Below, piece after piece: positions 35,380-47,263 of a stretch of 64,000 nt of DNA. Made by a program: the position numbers and the translations under genes. The DNA lies in assembly GCA_026027325.1 (NCBI GenBank), contig JAMSLZ010000006.1:1116001-1180000 (forward strand), read 5' to 3'. Each line of letters starts with the position of its first letter. Positions within the stretch are counted from its first letter, which is position 1. The stretch comes from Actinomucor elegans (lineage: Eukaryota; Mucoromycota; Mucoromycetes; Mucorales; Mucoraceae). The notes beneath the pieces are model-generated. The model saw only the letters and a list, made by a program, of their open reading frames with translations, made no database searches and was not told the origin of the DNA.

Positions 35380-36801
35380 ATGCTAGAAGCGATCACTGGT
35401 TCAGATAACAATCTAAAGCAAGCCACTGGAGAATCTGAATGTGTATGTTTTTCAGTCATTGACCCTAGTTATCCTCACTCATGTCAGCTATGCAAAAGAA
35501 AGATCAGTGCTTGTCTATACACCACACAGCTGCAGCACAAAATTACACTTCAAGCGGCAGAAATCAATCGATTAAAGGACGAGCTTAGTTCCAGTGAGTT
35601 AGAAATTCGACGCCAGCAATCCGATCTACAAATGCTCAATACGAAATATGTTGCAGGTATTGAACATATTGCTGATGTTCAAAGCCAAAAAGATCAGTCT
35701 GATCGAGAACTAGAAGAGCTGAGTACACGTTTGTTTGAAGAAGCTAATAACATGGTGGCAGATGAAAAAAGAAAGCGAATGCGGTTGGAACAGTTGCTCT
35801 ATGCGACAAAAAGTCTGTTAATAGATGAACGAAATCAGCTTCGAGAACTGAAGCATCGTATGCAAGCAATTGCTTCTGAACCAGACGTCAAATATTTTTC
35901 TGACGACATTGGAAACACACCCACTTCAGACTGCAGAATAATCCAAGTAACAGAAGCGTGCAAAAATTCAATACTTGACAATACTCAAGATAGTCAAAAT
36001 GTAACCATGTTGGCTGTAGAAACTGAGCGAGTGGAAACAAGCATACAATGCGTCGCTAATGCAAAACAACCTGTCCCAGTGAGCGAAAATGCTGTATTCG
36101 ATCCGGAATTGAACCAGCTTAAAATCTTTCGCGCCTATATCGATCGATACAGTAATATCCTTCTGAGCGGTAAACAGTCAAGCGGATCATCTACACCTTC
36201 TTCCTCTTTCTTTGACAGTGAAGATGAAGGCCTCTCTCTATCGTCTGACGATTTATCTAACTGTAATTATCGGAAGCCACCTCCAACACCACAACAAAGC
36301 GCCTATATTGAACAATGCGAAAAAGAAGATATTGAACCTTGTTTACAATTCGGTAATCCAGATTCACGCATGTGTACTAAAGTCATGATGCAATGCATGC
36401 TTCAAACGCCTTGTTTTATTGAAGCTATTACTATAGAACAAGCAAGACTGATACCTTCACCATCCAAAGCCATATCTTCCGCCTATTATAGGCCGATTTG
36501 GGAAAGATGGACGGCGAGTACACATGAAGAGGATACAGTGCTTTTGGAATGTGCTGGTTGTGGAAGAAAGATCACTACTCAGAAACAGATTACTGGAGCA
36601 CGTCAACTATATCGGTTTCGGCTAGATGAACAAGATGATTGGTTATTGGTTGATCCTAGTTGTCGTAACCGACTGGTAGCTGTATGTAATTTTTATAGTT
36701 TTGTGAGGAACATTCAATTGGGACATTACTTAAATCAATCATTTAATGATCTGTACTTGGAAAACATTCGATTAAGAAAGAAGATATTTGAATCACGGTA
36801 A
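35380..36801 (+). CDS. SEC2: Sec2/Rabin8-type Rab guanine-nucleotide exchange factor
   Basis: Activator of a Sec4/Rab8-type GTPase in exocytosis and polar growth. A single long exon encodes 473 residues. A cysteine-rich N-terminus (CVCFSVIDP, HSCQLCKRKISAC) is followed by a coiled coil at about residues 50-165. This contains the diagnostic Sec2 GEF core ELEELSTRLFEEANNMVADE at about 112-131. The middle is Ser-rich (SGKQSSGSSTPSSSFFDSED). The C-terminal half (MQCMLQTPCFIEAI to FYSFVRNIQLGHYL) has a CGRKI motif and resembles the conserved C-terminal region of fungal Sec2/Rabin homologues. At the 3' end a donor (GTAAGC at 36798) could splice to an acceptor at 36854, replacing the last residues by SRMGIL and a stop at about 36870; both endings are short, so the product hardly changes. 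Confidence 0.9.
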   Translation: MLEAITGSDNNLKQATGESECVCFSVIDPSYPHSCQLCKRKISACLYTTQLQHKITLQAAEINRLKDELSSSELEIRRQQSDLQMLNTKYVAGIEHIADVQSQKDQSDRELEELSTRLFEEANNMVADEKRKRMRLEQLLYATKSLLIDERNQLRELKHRMQAIASEPDVKYFSDDIGNTPTSDCRIIQVTEACKNSILDNTQDSQNVTMLAVETERVETSIQCVANAKQPVPVSENAVFDPELNQLKIFRAYIDRYSNILLSGKQSSGSSTPSSSFFDSEDEGLSLSSDDLSNCNYRKPPPTPQQSAYIEQCEKEDIEPCLQFGNPDSRMCTKVMMQCMLQTPCFIEAITIEQARLIPSPSKAISSAYYRPIWERWTASTHEEDTVLLECAGCGRKITTQKQITGARQLYRFRLDEQDDWLLVDPSCRNRLVAVCNFYSFVRNIQLGHYLNQSFNDLYLENIRLRKKIFESR

Positions 36802-37817
36802 GCTATTTCGAATGGTTTTTTTTTATGACCGTTACTAATTGCATGTTCATAAAGTATGGGTATTTTGTAACGTAGTTTACGTTTGCAGAACCAAGCTCTA
36901 TGTAAAGCTTATTACCTAATACTGTACTTGACGACCCATATACACATAATAATAATAATAATAATAATAATTATAATAAAAGAAAGCCATTATTCCCTTA
37001 TTTTATAAAGATGAAAATTTTAGTACTAAAGTCTGTCTAACGCTACTAGTGGTCTAGGCATTGGCTACCCGTAGGAGTGGTGGTCGTAGGAAACTTGAAG
37101 TTGTGTCTTGACAGACTGCAGCAGCGGTTCGCTTTCTGGATTTTAGAGCCAAAAAAAAATCAAAGTTTGTGGAGAGATCTATTGATCTAAGTCCTATGAG
37201 ATATACATAATTCAATGCTCATGCAAACAACGCTGCATATCCTAATTTTTCTGAAAATAATATGTAATAGGTACAACTGTTCATTCGGAACATTCACTAC
37301 TCGTTAGAAAACATCACATCTTGATCCCGTTTACAAGAAAGCTAGATTTCTTAGCTTAATGCCGCAATCTCTAAAAAAACTTCTAATCTAACCGTAGTAA
37401 AAATGAACTCATATTACATCAATAAATGGTATACATGGCATTTATTCATATTTCGCTACCCACTACTATAGACTGTAGATCAAAGGAATGACTTTAATAT
37501 GACTATATTTTTATCTTAATACTTTATTGAGTATGTGTGTGTTTATGTGATGTATATTATTGGACACACAATGAATAATAAAAAATAATAAAAAAGAGGA
37601 AGCATAATTCAACTATAAGAAGTGCATATTAGCATTAAAGCTGACAAAATTCGCGATAGTAATAAATAAAGAAATAAATTATAGAACAATGTGCATATAG
37701 TTGTAATATAGACTTCATTGTCTAGTCATATTTTGAGTTTAAAGCCGGGAAAAAAAAAAGAAGGATTGCCATTGTTACATATTGGTTGCTTATAGTGTTT
37801 GTTAGTGAGTGTACTTG
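36802..37817. other. gene-free interval
   Basis: Contains an (AAT)n run at about 36946-36978 and weak matches to the dispersed motif at about 37265-37330 and 37350-37410. Flanking genes converge here. No gene supported. Confidence 0.55.
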
Positions 37818-38381
37818 TTAAAGTGATGGGAAATCTGAAGGTGCTTGACTAACGATATCAGCCAAAAGCAAGCAGCTAGGTTGATGTAAACCATGCTCTG
37901 GTGCGCAGTAATCGCACTGGGTAATAGGGAAATGCCTTTCAGATATGTACTGGGTGGAATATGTGATGTTTAAATCAAATGTATCGATGGAATGATGACC
38001 AACATTGGAAAATAATGAAAAATCGATATCGAGTGCTGATGCGCTAACAAACGCAAATGGCTCCGATTGGTTGTGCTGCTGCTGCTGATTGTTGCTGTAC
38101 GGAGTATAATAACTGGAGCTATTTGAAGCCATTGTTGAGTCCCTTGGGGGAGAAGGTGCAGGTAGCAATAATCGTCGCTTATGAGGTGGAGGTGGGTGTT
38201 CTACAGTGGATTTTCTGAGCAAGTATTCTCTCTCAATGCATCTGTTTTGATGAGCAGTAAAACCTGCATTGCGGAAACCGCGTTGATCATATTTAGGGAA
38301 CTCCTTTTTACATATCTTGCATTGCAAATAGCTAATCTCTTCTGGGTTTGTCATTCTGTATTGGAAGGTTAACATTGCCAT
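37818..38381 (-). CDS. single zinc-finger protein, uncharacterised
   Basis: Intronless, 187 residues. Near the N-terminus LQCKICKKEFPKYDQRGFRN then AGFTAHQNRCIERE forms a C-X2-C ... H-X3-C style finger (Cys, Cys, His, Cys), close to C2H2 fingers but with cysteine as the last ligand. The rest is low-complexity (Pro, Ser, Gln runs such as QQQQHNQ) with a basic KRRLLLP patch and a C-terminal CDYCAPEHGLHQPSC cluster that may bind a second metal. I do not know the family; it looks like a nuclear regulator. The ATG at 38381 is the first in frame; MTNPEE ten codons later is an alternative. Confidence 0.7.
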   Translation of the reverse strand: MAMLTFQYRMTNPEEISYLQCKICKKEFPKYDQRGFRNAGFTAHQNRCIEREYLLRKSTVEHPPPPHKRRLLLPAPSPPRDSTMASNSSSYYTPYSNNQQQQHNQSEPFAFVSASALDIDFSLFSNVGHHSIDTFDLNITYSTQYISERHFPITQCDYCAPEHGLHQPSCLLLADIVSQAPSDFPSL

Positions 38382-39003
38382 TTTCTTTTTTGTATTCAGA
38401 ATGAAAAAGAAAAGCGTTCTTGGTTTCCTTTTTATTCATTATTTTATCATAATGAACTACTGTCAAATGTATACAATGACTTTTTTAGACCAAGAAAAAA
38501 AAACAATTCTTTGGTTATTACTATATCTTACAATATGATTAGAGCTTTATCATCTTTCAATGAAAACTATTTTTGCTTATAGATAACAAGTCAAATGGCA
38601 ATTATTAAATTGTTTAAGCTGGCATATATAATAGATGCCATTTAAATTTATATCTACATTATAGAAAGAATACCATTGATAATACGATGGTTACACTACT
38701 ATACAATAGTTTGATTTGCAGCTTGAATGCATGATGCACACAAAAGCGGTAAATATGAATCAATTGGCGGCTGATCATCATAGCGTTGGATAAAGAAATA
38801 GCAGCTTTATTATACAAAGGTGATAATAAAAGCTACCTAGAAATTAATAAAACAATAGGGGGAAGTCTAATTATAAAATGCGTATTATGGTAGCAAACAT
38901 TGAGGTGGCTAATAACCAGAACAAGAAAAGGGGATGAATAATAATGTTACAAGTGGGTGGATCTATATGTATATATTGTGTGCGTGTGCGGTTCACGCGT
39001 AAT
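38382..39003. other. gene-free interval
   Basis: Upstream of the zinc-finger gene and downstream of the RhoGEF gene. AT-rich, with no supported gene or clear repeat. Confidence 0.55.
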
Positions 39004-42000
39004 TTACCAGCCATTTTCAGCATTCTTGGTACGAAGATACTCATAAATCTTGTTACCAGTCTGATCTTCACGAAGATGAATCATATATACGATACTGGTC
39101 TTAGATACATCATCCACCAATAGAAAAGAAATACGCTTGGAGCTAATCTTTTCTACATTACCACTTTTTACGATGGCACTCACCAACTTACTCTTGTCGT
39201 TTTCGATCTGGATCAGCATTCTCATACTAGGTGCTTGTTGTGAAATACGCATAGTGACACTACCAAAGGTACTCCAATTGGATGTTTCATTCTTGATAAA
39301 CAGCTTGGCTTTACATTGCATGACAGGCTTTAACGTTTGGGGTACATTGATAGTATCCACTGGCTCATGTTCTTCAGGTTCTGGCAAATCTTCATGATGT
39401 GGACTAGGCATGTTGGATTCTTGATGCGCCTTGTGTAAGATATTGGCAAATACATTGGCGTCTTGAGGATGAGCAAAATGCACTAGATAATTTTCTTTTT
39501 TGGATCCCATATACAAAGAAATGCTCACATCAGTAGGTGAAGGTTGTCTAATGACAGTAGTAGGCAAGATCCAAGCATTGAGGTACAATTGGCCTGTGTT
39601 TTGTAATTGTACAGCGACACAGGTACGGTTTGTGTGTGTCAATCTAACTTGAAGTAAACATTGTCCTTCTGCGGCATACCAGGATTGGTTATTCCAATGG
39701 AATACATCACATTGAGTATTACTATAAAGGATTTGTCGCACATCATTTCCAGGATTATAAAAGTTGGGCTATATTAATGAGGTGAGTATTCGCTCAGTAG
39801 CGTGATTTTATGAAGACTTACACTATGAGGTGGAGAGCCCAAATCTTCCATAGAATTACCACTTGCTTGTAAATGAGTCAATGATGGAGAAGGAGAGTTG
39901 AATCTACCAGGAGGTTGCTGCAAATGAGGGGATTGATTGGTAGGAGGTCTTCTAGCGTTGCTTGAGGCACTAGGAGATGGAGATGGAGCTTGCTGCATAG
40001 GTCTAGCATTATTATAACCCATCGGTTGTGACTGAGCGGGTGGACCTTGTCTGAAATTCTGTTGGTGAGCAGGAGGGGAAGGATGAGGACGATTATATCC
40101 CTGTTGATTCATAGCAGGTCGTTGTTGTGGGTGATGCTGAGGTTGATTAGGCAGTGGCTTATGATTTTGCATTGGAGAATGGCCACCTTGACCAGAATAA
40201 CTCGAGTTTTGCATCATTTGAGGCCGTTGCTGTTGGTGATGTTGTTGATGATGCTGCTGGTGTTGGCCAGGGCCTCTTATGGAAGAAGTTCTGGGAACCA
40301 TGGGCGTTTGTTGTGTATAATGATGGTCATTTTGTTGACGAGAGATATAATCATCTGTCTTTTGGGTCACTGCTTGCATGACTTCAGGTATAACAGCTCT
40401 TTGAACCTCTACTGCTCTTGGAGAAGCAGGCTTACCGTCGTTTCTAGGTGATGGCAAAGGATTGATCTTGTTGCTTTGATTCATCTTGTTTAAATTGGAG
40501 GAAGAAGCAGAAGAAGAAAAGGATGAATTATTTAATTGATTTTGATGTGGAATAGGAGGTGAAACGGTCATGGTTGCTAACTGAGCTGTAGGTGGTTGAA
40601 TATAGGACATTTGAACATGGGCTAAATCTTTAACTGGTTGAACAGCAGCTGTCGACTGTTCTTTTGGAGGAATTGGAGGAAGGTTTTCTTTCACGTTGGA
40701 TTTGTCTTTATTTGGTGGCGTTGGATTCATTCCGCCATTGGTAAAAGCGCTGATTTGTTGGGCCTGTGGAACATTGGGTACATGAGGCAGTATCTTGACA
40801 GAAGGCATTTCTTCGTAGTTATCGTTGATATGATCATCGTAAATGCCCATAATTGTGTCTCGAGACGGCTTAGTGGTAGGCTCATCCTCATCCGAACTCT
40901 CTAACGGAGATACAGCCCCAGACTCTGAATAAAAAGCGAATATATCTGTATTGCGTACACTCTTCTTTTCAGGCATTACAGGCAGCTGAATGTTGTATTC
41001 TTTGGGACGCGTATTAGCAAGCATTTTCTTTTGGGCAGCCACACTGAGCGTCCTAGGAGTAAGAATGACAGAGCTCGGAGCTTCAGGATCTACACCGATC
41101 CACGTGTTTCTAATATCCTTGGAATCTGCACGCATCACCAAATGCTTTTTTCCAAGAATTGAAAATCGAATTATGTACTCGCCTACAGCTTCTCTATCAA
41201 GAGACTCTGATTTGACAGTGATATCACCAATTGGAATGGCAGGGTACATCAGCAAGAATTGGTTTGCATTCAGTTCTCTGCAGACCACCAAGACTTCAGT
41301 AGTTAATAGCAGATGAGCACGAATAGAAGGTCCATTTTCAGTAGGCAACATTACAAAGCTATTTCTCATAACTAGCTCAGTCCCTGGATTGGATACACGC
41401 AGCTGATAATTCTATATTTAAAAGTCAATATATTAGTATGGCACATGCAATCTATATATAACTATCCAATTACAATTTGCGCTCCACTATACAGATCTAC
41501 TGCCCGAGAGCAGTCCACCTGGCGTTCAAATGCTGCCAAATCACTGGGAGATGGCTGGAAATTGGTCTGAATCAAAGGTAAAGATGGTGACGAATAATTG
41601 CCTTGTTTAACGGGCACGTTATTCTTTGACATTTTCATAATCATATCGATTCTCTTGTTGGCATTCAATAGGAGTTTATGATCCGCTTTACCAGCATCTG
41701 TCCCTTCTAATAATCTCTGTAAATATATTGTTAGACGCCTTTTTTTTTCATCCTATTCACTTTTTGTTTTCTTACACTGTATAATCCTTTGTAGTATCTC
41801 AATTGTTGAATAGGTGCATTGAATAGTGATTCGAGATTGATTTCATAGGAAACATTGCGTGACATATTCTATGAAAAAAAGTAAGTATACAAAAATCTCA
41901 TCTTTTTGTTCTATTTTTTTTTTTTTTTTTTTTACTTGTAATGCACTTTGAATAGCAGAATTACAAAGAATATCTTGGCGCTGGTTCATATTTGGAATGT

Positions 42001-42587
42001 AGCTTCGACAATAGTTGGCATAAGGCACTTCTAAATCATTGACCTACCATAAAATTAGTTGATCAACAATTTCAAAAACTATTTACTAGTTTACCCATTG
42101 CATAAGGGCGTCTCCCAGTTCGCTAATGGTCTGAGGATTAGACGCAATTTTAGTGAGTTTCTACAAGGCAATATTAGTTTGTTGGTCTAAAAAACACCTT
42201 TACTGTTAATTTACCATGCAAAAGCGCTTATTGACTTTCAAAATATCATGAATATATTTCAAAAGTTCAGAGAAATCAGGCGCAGCAGAAGTCATTTGTT
42301 TCATCCAGAGAGGTGCAATTAGCTGTACAAAAGAAATAAGGGTCAGTATGTATGTAGATCTATCATGTACAAATACATACAGAGTCGATCATTTTTAGGG
42401 TTTCCAGAAAAGACTGTTCAGTTTCGATAAGCTCGGTCAAAGGATTGCCGTTGGCCTTTCTCGAGTCAGTCGAATACTGGGAGGAAGGAGTTGAAACACC
42501 AGACGAAGTAAAGGCGCTGGAGGATGAAGAAGAAATAGTAGATGCTGATAACATTACGGTAATGAGGGTAGGAAAGACAAGATTCAA
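39004..42587 (-). CDS. Dbl-homology Rho guanine-nucleotide exchange factor
   Basis: Eight exons (42381-42587, 42215-42322, 42095-42160, 41936-42043, 41776-41868, 41474-41716, 39822-41411, 39004-39768) give 1059 residues; every intron is phase 0. The DH domain spans about residues 48-270: PLTELIETEQSFLETLKMI, NKRFCMKLTKIA, VPYANYCRSYIPNMNQRQD and LESLFNAPIQQLRYYKGLYS. A PH-like domain follows (about 290-400: LLTTEVLVVCREL, VGEYIIRFSILGKKHLVMRA). A long Pro/Gln/Ser/His-rich linker with several PPxP sequences (about 440-800) leads to a folded C-terminus (FHWNNQSWYAAEGQCLLQVR and GSVTMRISQQAPSMRMLIQI) that looks like one or two PH/RanBP1-type folds. It should activate a Rho/Cdc42 GTPase in polarity or wall growth. 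It lacks the CH and PB1 domains of Cdc24 and the CNH domain of Rom2, so I give no symbol. Confidence 0.85.
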
Positions 42588-43289
42588 AGGATTGTAGTAT
42601 TGATAATGAAAGTGTTTAATATATCAAGAAGCAAGTTATGTAGTTGGCATAGACTTTTTTTTTTCTGATAGTAATAATAAAACCAAAAAGAAAAGGAAAA
42701 ACTACTGCGTTAAAAGGTCTAGAATGGATACCTTTTTTTTTATTATTATTTTGCCAAGGTGGTACCATAAAAAAATACATCAATTGTACGAAATCTGTCC
42801 CTTATTTTTTTAACTCGGTTTTTACAGAAAAACGCACGGTTCAGTTGGATTCCGCAAGTTTAAAGGGAAACTTGCGTTTAGAAGATTCTATTTAATAGCA
42901 TTAACTTGTTTCAAGTAGCAAAAAGGTGTTTAATAAACCTCAATTTCGCGCCTTCAATAACAACGTCGTACAGGTTAATATCACAATGTTGAACAATAAA
43001 ACTTACTTTTTCAATTCCGCCTTTAGTAAAAAAAGAGTTCTTTAGATTAAAAAGTGTCTAATTGCATTCTATTCTTTTACAGAAGGGTTTTCATCATAGC
43101 TAAGCATAGAATTGCGCTAATGATCTAGTGGTTTATTGTAAGGCCATTCCACTTATCATGAAATCAAAGAATTTACACTAGAAAAAAGTAAGAAGCCTCT
43201 AATAATCACACGACCTATTACGGCTATACTTTGAGTGTGTACAACACAATGGCTCTATTATAGCCCAACTGTGCTATTACCAGATGTAG

Positions 43290-43525
43290 TTGCTCATTCT
43301 GAATGCGAATCATGAAGCAAATGTAATATTTGGCCTGGATCAATCGAGATTGACTGAATTGATTACCAACAAAAAAAAACTCTTTAGAATGATGAAGCCA
43401 AATCAACAAATGTAATGGAAATATGTAATATAACTGAAGCCAAATTACGCCTTTATCAGATGTAGTGATTCATTCTGAGAACGGACTACTAATCAGATGC
43501 AACATTTCACCGAGATTGATTAAAA
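43290..43525 (-). repeat. dispersed intergenic motif, two copies 175 bp apart
   Basis: The second copy is strong: + strand CATTCTGAGAACGGACTACT then AATCAGATGCAACATTTCAC and CGAGATTGATT. The first (from 43291) reads CATTCTGAATGCGAATCATG then AAGCAAATGTAATATTTGGC and CTGGATC. The block ATCAGATGTAG also precedes the second copy at 43455. Confidence 0.75.
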
Positions 43526-44044
43526 TTATGTGCTTTGATTGTTGGAGCTGATTGAATTCTGGCTGCTGCTTCTAGCTTAAATATAATAACTTTCATTGGA
43601 TGTAGAGAGTTTAAACCGATGGCGTTTTCTTTTCTGGGGATAGTTCAGCGCTCGTAAAGATTTTTTGACATAAACATTTAATCCAGTTTTCAGTAGCACA
43701 AAATGTCAATAGTCAAACAATACTTTAACAAGAAAGCTCGTACAAAATTAAATTGCGGGTCCAATGGAGTAAATGCTGTTCTGCATTTCTTTGCATCAAT
43801 AGAATTCTCGAAAAATAAAAGCAATTTTTTTGGATTTTTGAAAATATAGCCATAAATGAAGGTTTATAAAGGCCAACAAGATAGTTTTTTTATACTCTTA
43901 AATAGAGCATATTCAAGTTACTTGCTTACTATATATTGAAAATGTTAATTTTTTTCTATACAAAAAAGTAAATTCCGAAAGCTTGGGTCCTGTGATAATC
44001 CAGGATACTCTCTGAAGTCAGTCGATTTGTACCATCGTATCCCT

Positions 44045-44280
44045 CGCGCGATTATCATTTTAACGTTGCATTCGATGACTATTATTTGGTTAAAACAAGG
44101 TACTACTTCTACTAGAACTACAGTTTAATTGTTATGCAATGATTGGATTACATTTAAGGATGCGCTATAATTTACATGCATTTTAAACGAACTAATTTAT
44201 ACATCTCTTAACCGATTACGGTTTCATGTTGTATCAGATGACTAGTAACTTCATATTCACAATAAACCTACTGCGTATAC
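44045..44280 (+). repeat. dispersed intergenic motif, two copies about 163 bp apart
   Basis: Copies read TTTTAACGTTGCATTCGATG and GTTTCATGTTGTATCAGATG then ACTAGTAACTTCATATTCAC. AATTTACATGCATTTTAAAC lies between them at 44169, matching the second shared block seen at 24 kb. Confidence 0.65.
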
Positions 44281-44525
44281 TAGAACAGCTACTTAACTAA
44301 AGCCCAATGAGTGAATCATTGATTAGCAGGAAGTTGAATATATTTCATATTACACACAAAAAATATTACTCAATAATGGAGCATAACTGTTCAACTAGGA
44401 CATCCTGATCCTTCAAATGCAAGCATGATGGAACTCTATATCATAACACACGAATACTTTCTTTCTTTTAATCAAACCTGATTATTATATTTTCATTAGC
44501 AGAAAAAAAAAGACAATGCCTATTA

Positions 44526-47205
44526 CTACTCTTCTTGCTGAGCCATGGCAGCCCTCGCTTCTTCTAGCTCATCTTGCATGATTTTCTTACGAACTAAAGC
44601 TGCCTTTGCCAAGTCAAGACGGTTATATTTTTTAAAAATTAAGGCCAAGCGACGATCTGCATCCATGCGTTTTTGCACATTATCTAAATACGTATTCATA
44701 TCCAGAATGCCAGTTTGTACTTGAATCACCAACATATTCATCTTAATTTCAAGCGCTTGTTTACGGTCCATCAGATCCTCTTTGGACTTGGCAGGCTGTT
44801 TTGAAGCAATACCTGCGTTCACCAATCCCATTTCGTGTTCCATAACCATGTTAGATACAATATTATCCACGCTATTTCTAAGGTATGAGACCATGGCTTC
44901 TACTTTTCAATTTTTTTTTTCGTAAAAAAAAATTACCTATTAAACTCTTCCTCTGCTAATTCTAATTCGCTTTCACCCATTTTAACATCTGTTTCTGTAG
45001 ATTCAGGTTGTTTTGTTGGGTGCTCGAGAGCAGTAGATGGCTGTTGTTTCTCTGGCGCTTTTGCAACTGATGATGGTGAAGATTCGACTGCGGGTATAAC
45101 AGGTGTGGATGGGGCAGAACTATCTGATAGCTGTGCAATCGAAGGAGAAGGAACATAAGGTCCCCCTACTGTCAATCCAGCCATAGACAAACATTGAGAC
45201 ACGGTACCGCCAAATGCATCAATCACCAACCAACGTTCTGATCGCTTCGCCATATCTTCGCCCATCAAGGGTTCTCTCAAATTCACTTGCAGTTCAATCT
45301 TGCCACCCGTCTTTTTTCGACTTGCATCCAACAAATCAAATATGCCTGAAATCGACGTCTTTGTCAATAATCTGTCCATAGGCAGCACCACTTTACCAAG
45401 CGAAACAGGTCTTCGAAACAACCCATAGGTATACTTGTTGTGGAACACTTCTACTGTCAATTTTTTACGCTGAACGTAACGTTGAAACAAACGGTTGGTA
45501 CGGCTGATAGGTATGTGCATGGTAAAATCAAACTCTGGGTTGATACCAGAGACTACAGGTGTTTCACCCTTGTTCATTGCTGCCTGTGCTGTGTTTTCGG
45601 GAGGCCAGCCACCAAAATCCCAAGCAACAAAAGGATCCAAGTTGGTAGCAATGTTTAAAGTGGGTAAACTCGAAGCTCGTAAGATTTTGAATTCCATCAT
45701 ATTATCAGGTATCGTATCCAATACGTTTTTATAGGTATAGTTGACTTGTTCGTAATGAAGGCTGGGTATGCCGGGCTTGGTAGCATGCAAGGAAACCAAA
45801 TCAGCCGATAACGCCTTCTCCACTTGGGCATAGACATTACCACTGCCTTGCGTGTTATCTGCCAATGTAGTCTTGCGACGGCTGATAGTAGGACTGTGTT
45901 GAATCGAGAGGTTGTGACATATATTGATTTGATACTGTAGTTGATGTTCAATTTGCTCCAATGAAGTGAGTTGATTGCCGCTAGTATACTCTTGCACTTG
46001 ACGAATTTTACCATCTCCCAAGGTCATATCAGGTGCTTCGGGTAATTTGAGTACACTGAGGTCCGCGATCTCGCCATTTTTGAGTTTAATGCCTGTATGT
46101 AAGAGATCTTTTGAGATGCGCACCATTTGTTTAGCAGCAGCGAGATTGCCAAGCCCTTTATAATGAATAGCCGCCTCTTTGTATTGCTTTTGCAGTGAAA
46201 TCACTTGAGCAAGCAAGTTCTGAGCTTGTTGTAAGTTGTGTGTCGTAGTTTCTACTCGTTTATCTAATACTGGAGAAGGTATAGGTGGCGCAGCGACAGG
46301 TGATGGAGGAGCCAGTTCTACTTCCTGAGTAGAAGGAGTTGGAATTTCTGCACTCACTTGCTCTTCCGCAGGTGGATGGATTTCGAGCAGGTCTTGGTAT
46401 TTTTGATTATAGTTTTTTGATTCTCGAAGCAATGCAACAGCCTTCTTTTTATCACCATCCTTTTTAGCTTTGAGTGCCATTTGCTGATACTCTTGGGCCT
46501 TCTGCTTCCAAAACTGAGGATCAACTGACTCTTCTTCCTCTTCTTCTTTGTCGTCATGTGCATCATCATAATTAATAGCTGTAGGTAATCGCGGAGATGA
46601 AGCGACTGCGTCTACTTCTTCCTCTTTAGGTGGTGCGTCAAACAGATAATTAGCTGCCCTTTCCACATTGTTATCAAACATTTCAAGCGCGTTTTCTGCT
46701 TGTTTCTGTGTAAAACCCATATTCATCAATTCTTCAACCTTGGCACTAGGTTTGACTGGCGGCAAGTCTTTGGAAAGGGACGATAGTTCATTCTAACATA
46801 AAAATGTTTAAACAATGAACCTATCTTCCTTCTTTTAGCTTACCAACAGATGGGGATCATTAAAATCATTTTCATCCAAATCCACTTGGATATCATCAGT
46901 TCCTTGAGCAAGTGCTGCATACGAATCTATATCAATCTCCATGTGCTGGGGCTGTTTTGGCTTTGGCGGCGCTTTGACTTTCTTTGGTGTAGAAGTTGAA
47001 GATAGCTCTTGCAATTGTTTCTTGTTTGAAAGTTAGATATAAGTAGGGGGAGGGGGGGAGGGGGGAAGGTACGCTTTCGTCTTACCAGCAACTCTGGGTC
47101 ATTCATATCCAAATCGTCATCAACTTGATTTAAAGTAGAGTTGAGTAACTCATCCAAATCTGTTGGACTGAACTCTTTTACCGATTGCCCACCTCTTTTA
47201 GACAT
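44526..47205 (-). CDS. CC2D1/Lgd-like protein with UBA and C2 domains (one-base frame break)
   Basis: Exons 47086-47205, 46844-47022, 44937-46792 and 44526-44877. A UBA domain (KVEELMNMGFTQKQAENALE then NNVERAANYLF) lies at about residues 113-150. It is followed by DM14-like helices (QQMALKAKKDGDKKKAVALL, YKEAAIHYKGLGNLAAAKQM), a C2 domain (MMEFKILRASSLPTLNIATN, RKKLTVEVFHNKYTYGLFRR) and a C-terminal coiled coil. CC2D1/Lgd proteins bind the ESCRT-III subunit Shrub/CHMP4 and act in endosomal sorting. Exon 2 is 179 bp, whereas exon 1 ends and exon 3 begins in phase 0; an extra A in the A5 run (minus strand, 46979-46983) would give 180 bp and the smooth reading PKKKVKAPPK. The corrected protein would be about 835 residues. 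The N-terminus shows two similar NDP(E/H)LL...L(Q/S) helices. Confidence 0.85.
47046..47065 (+). other. G-rich tract with quadruplex potential
   Basis: G5-A-G7-A-G6 in the first intron of the CC2D1-like gene, on the strand opposite to the transcript. The G7 run can be split, so four G-tracts of three or more are available. Confidence 0.6.
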
Positions 47206-47225
47206 TCTTTAGAGTCAAGTAATGG

Positions 47226-47263
<38 letters not shown>

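Larger units (their letters stand above)
42588..44525. other. long gene-free interval with motif copies
   Basis: Contains T-rich tracts at 42656-42665 and 42731-42739 and four copies of the dispersed motif (43290-43525 minus orientation, 44045-44280 plus orientation). No gene is supported. Confidence 0.6.
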
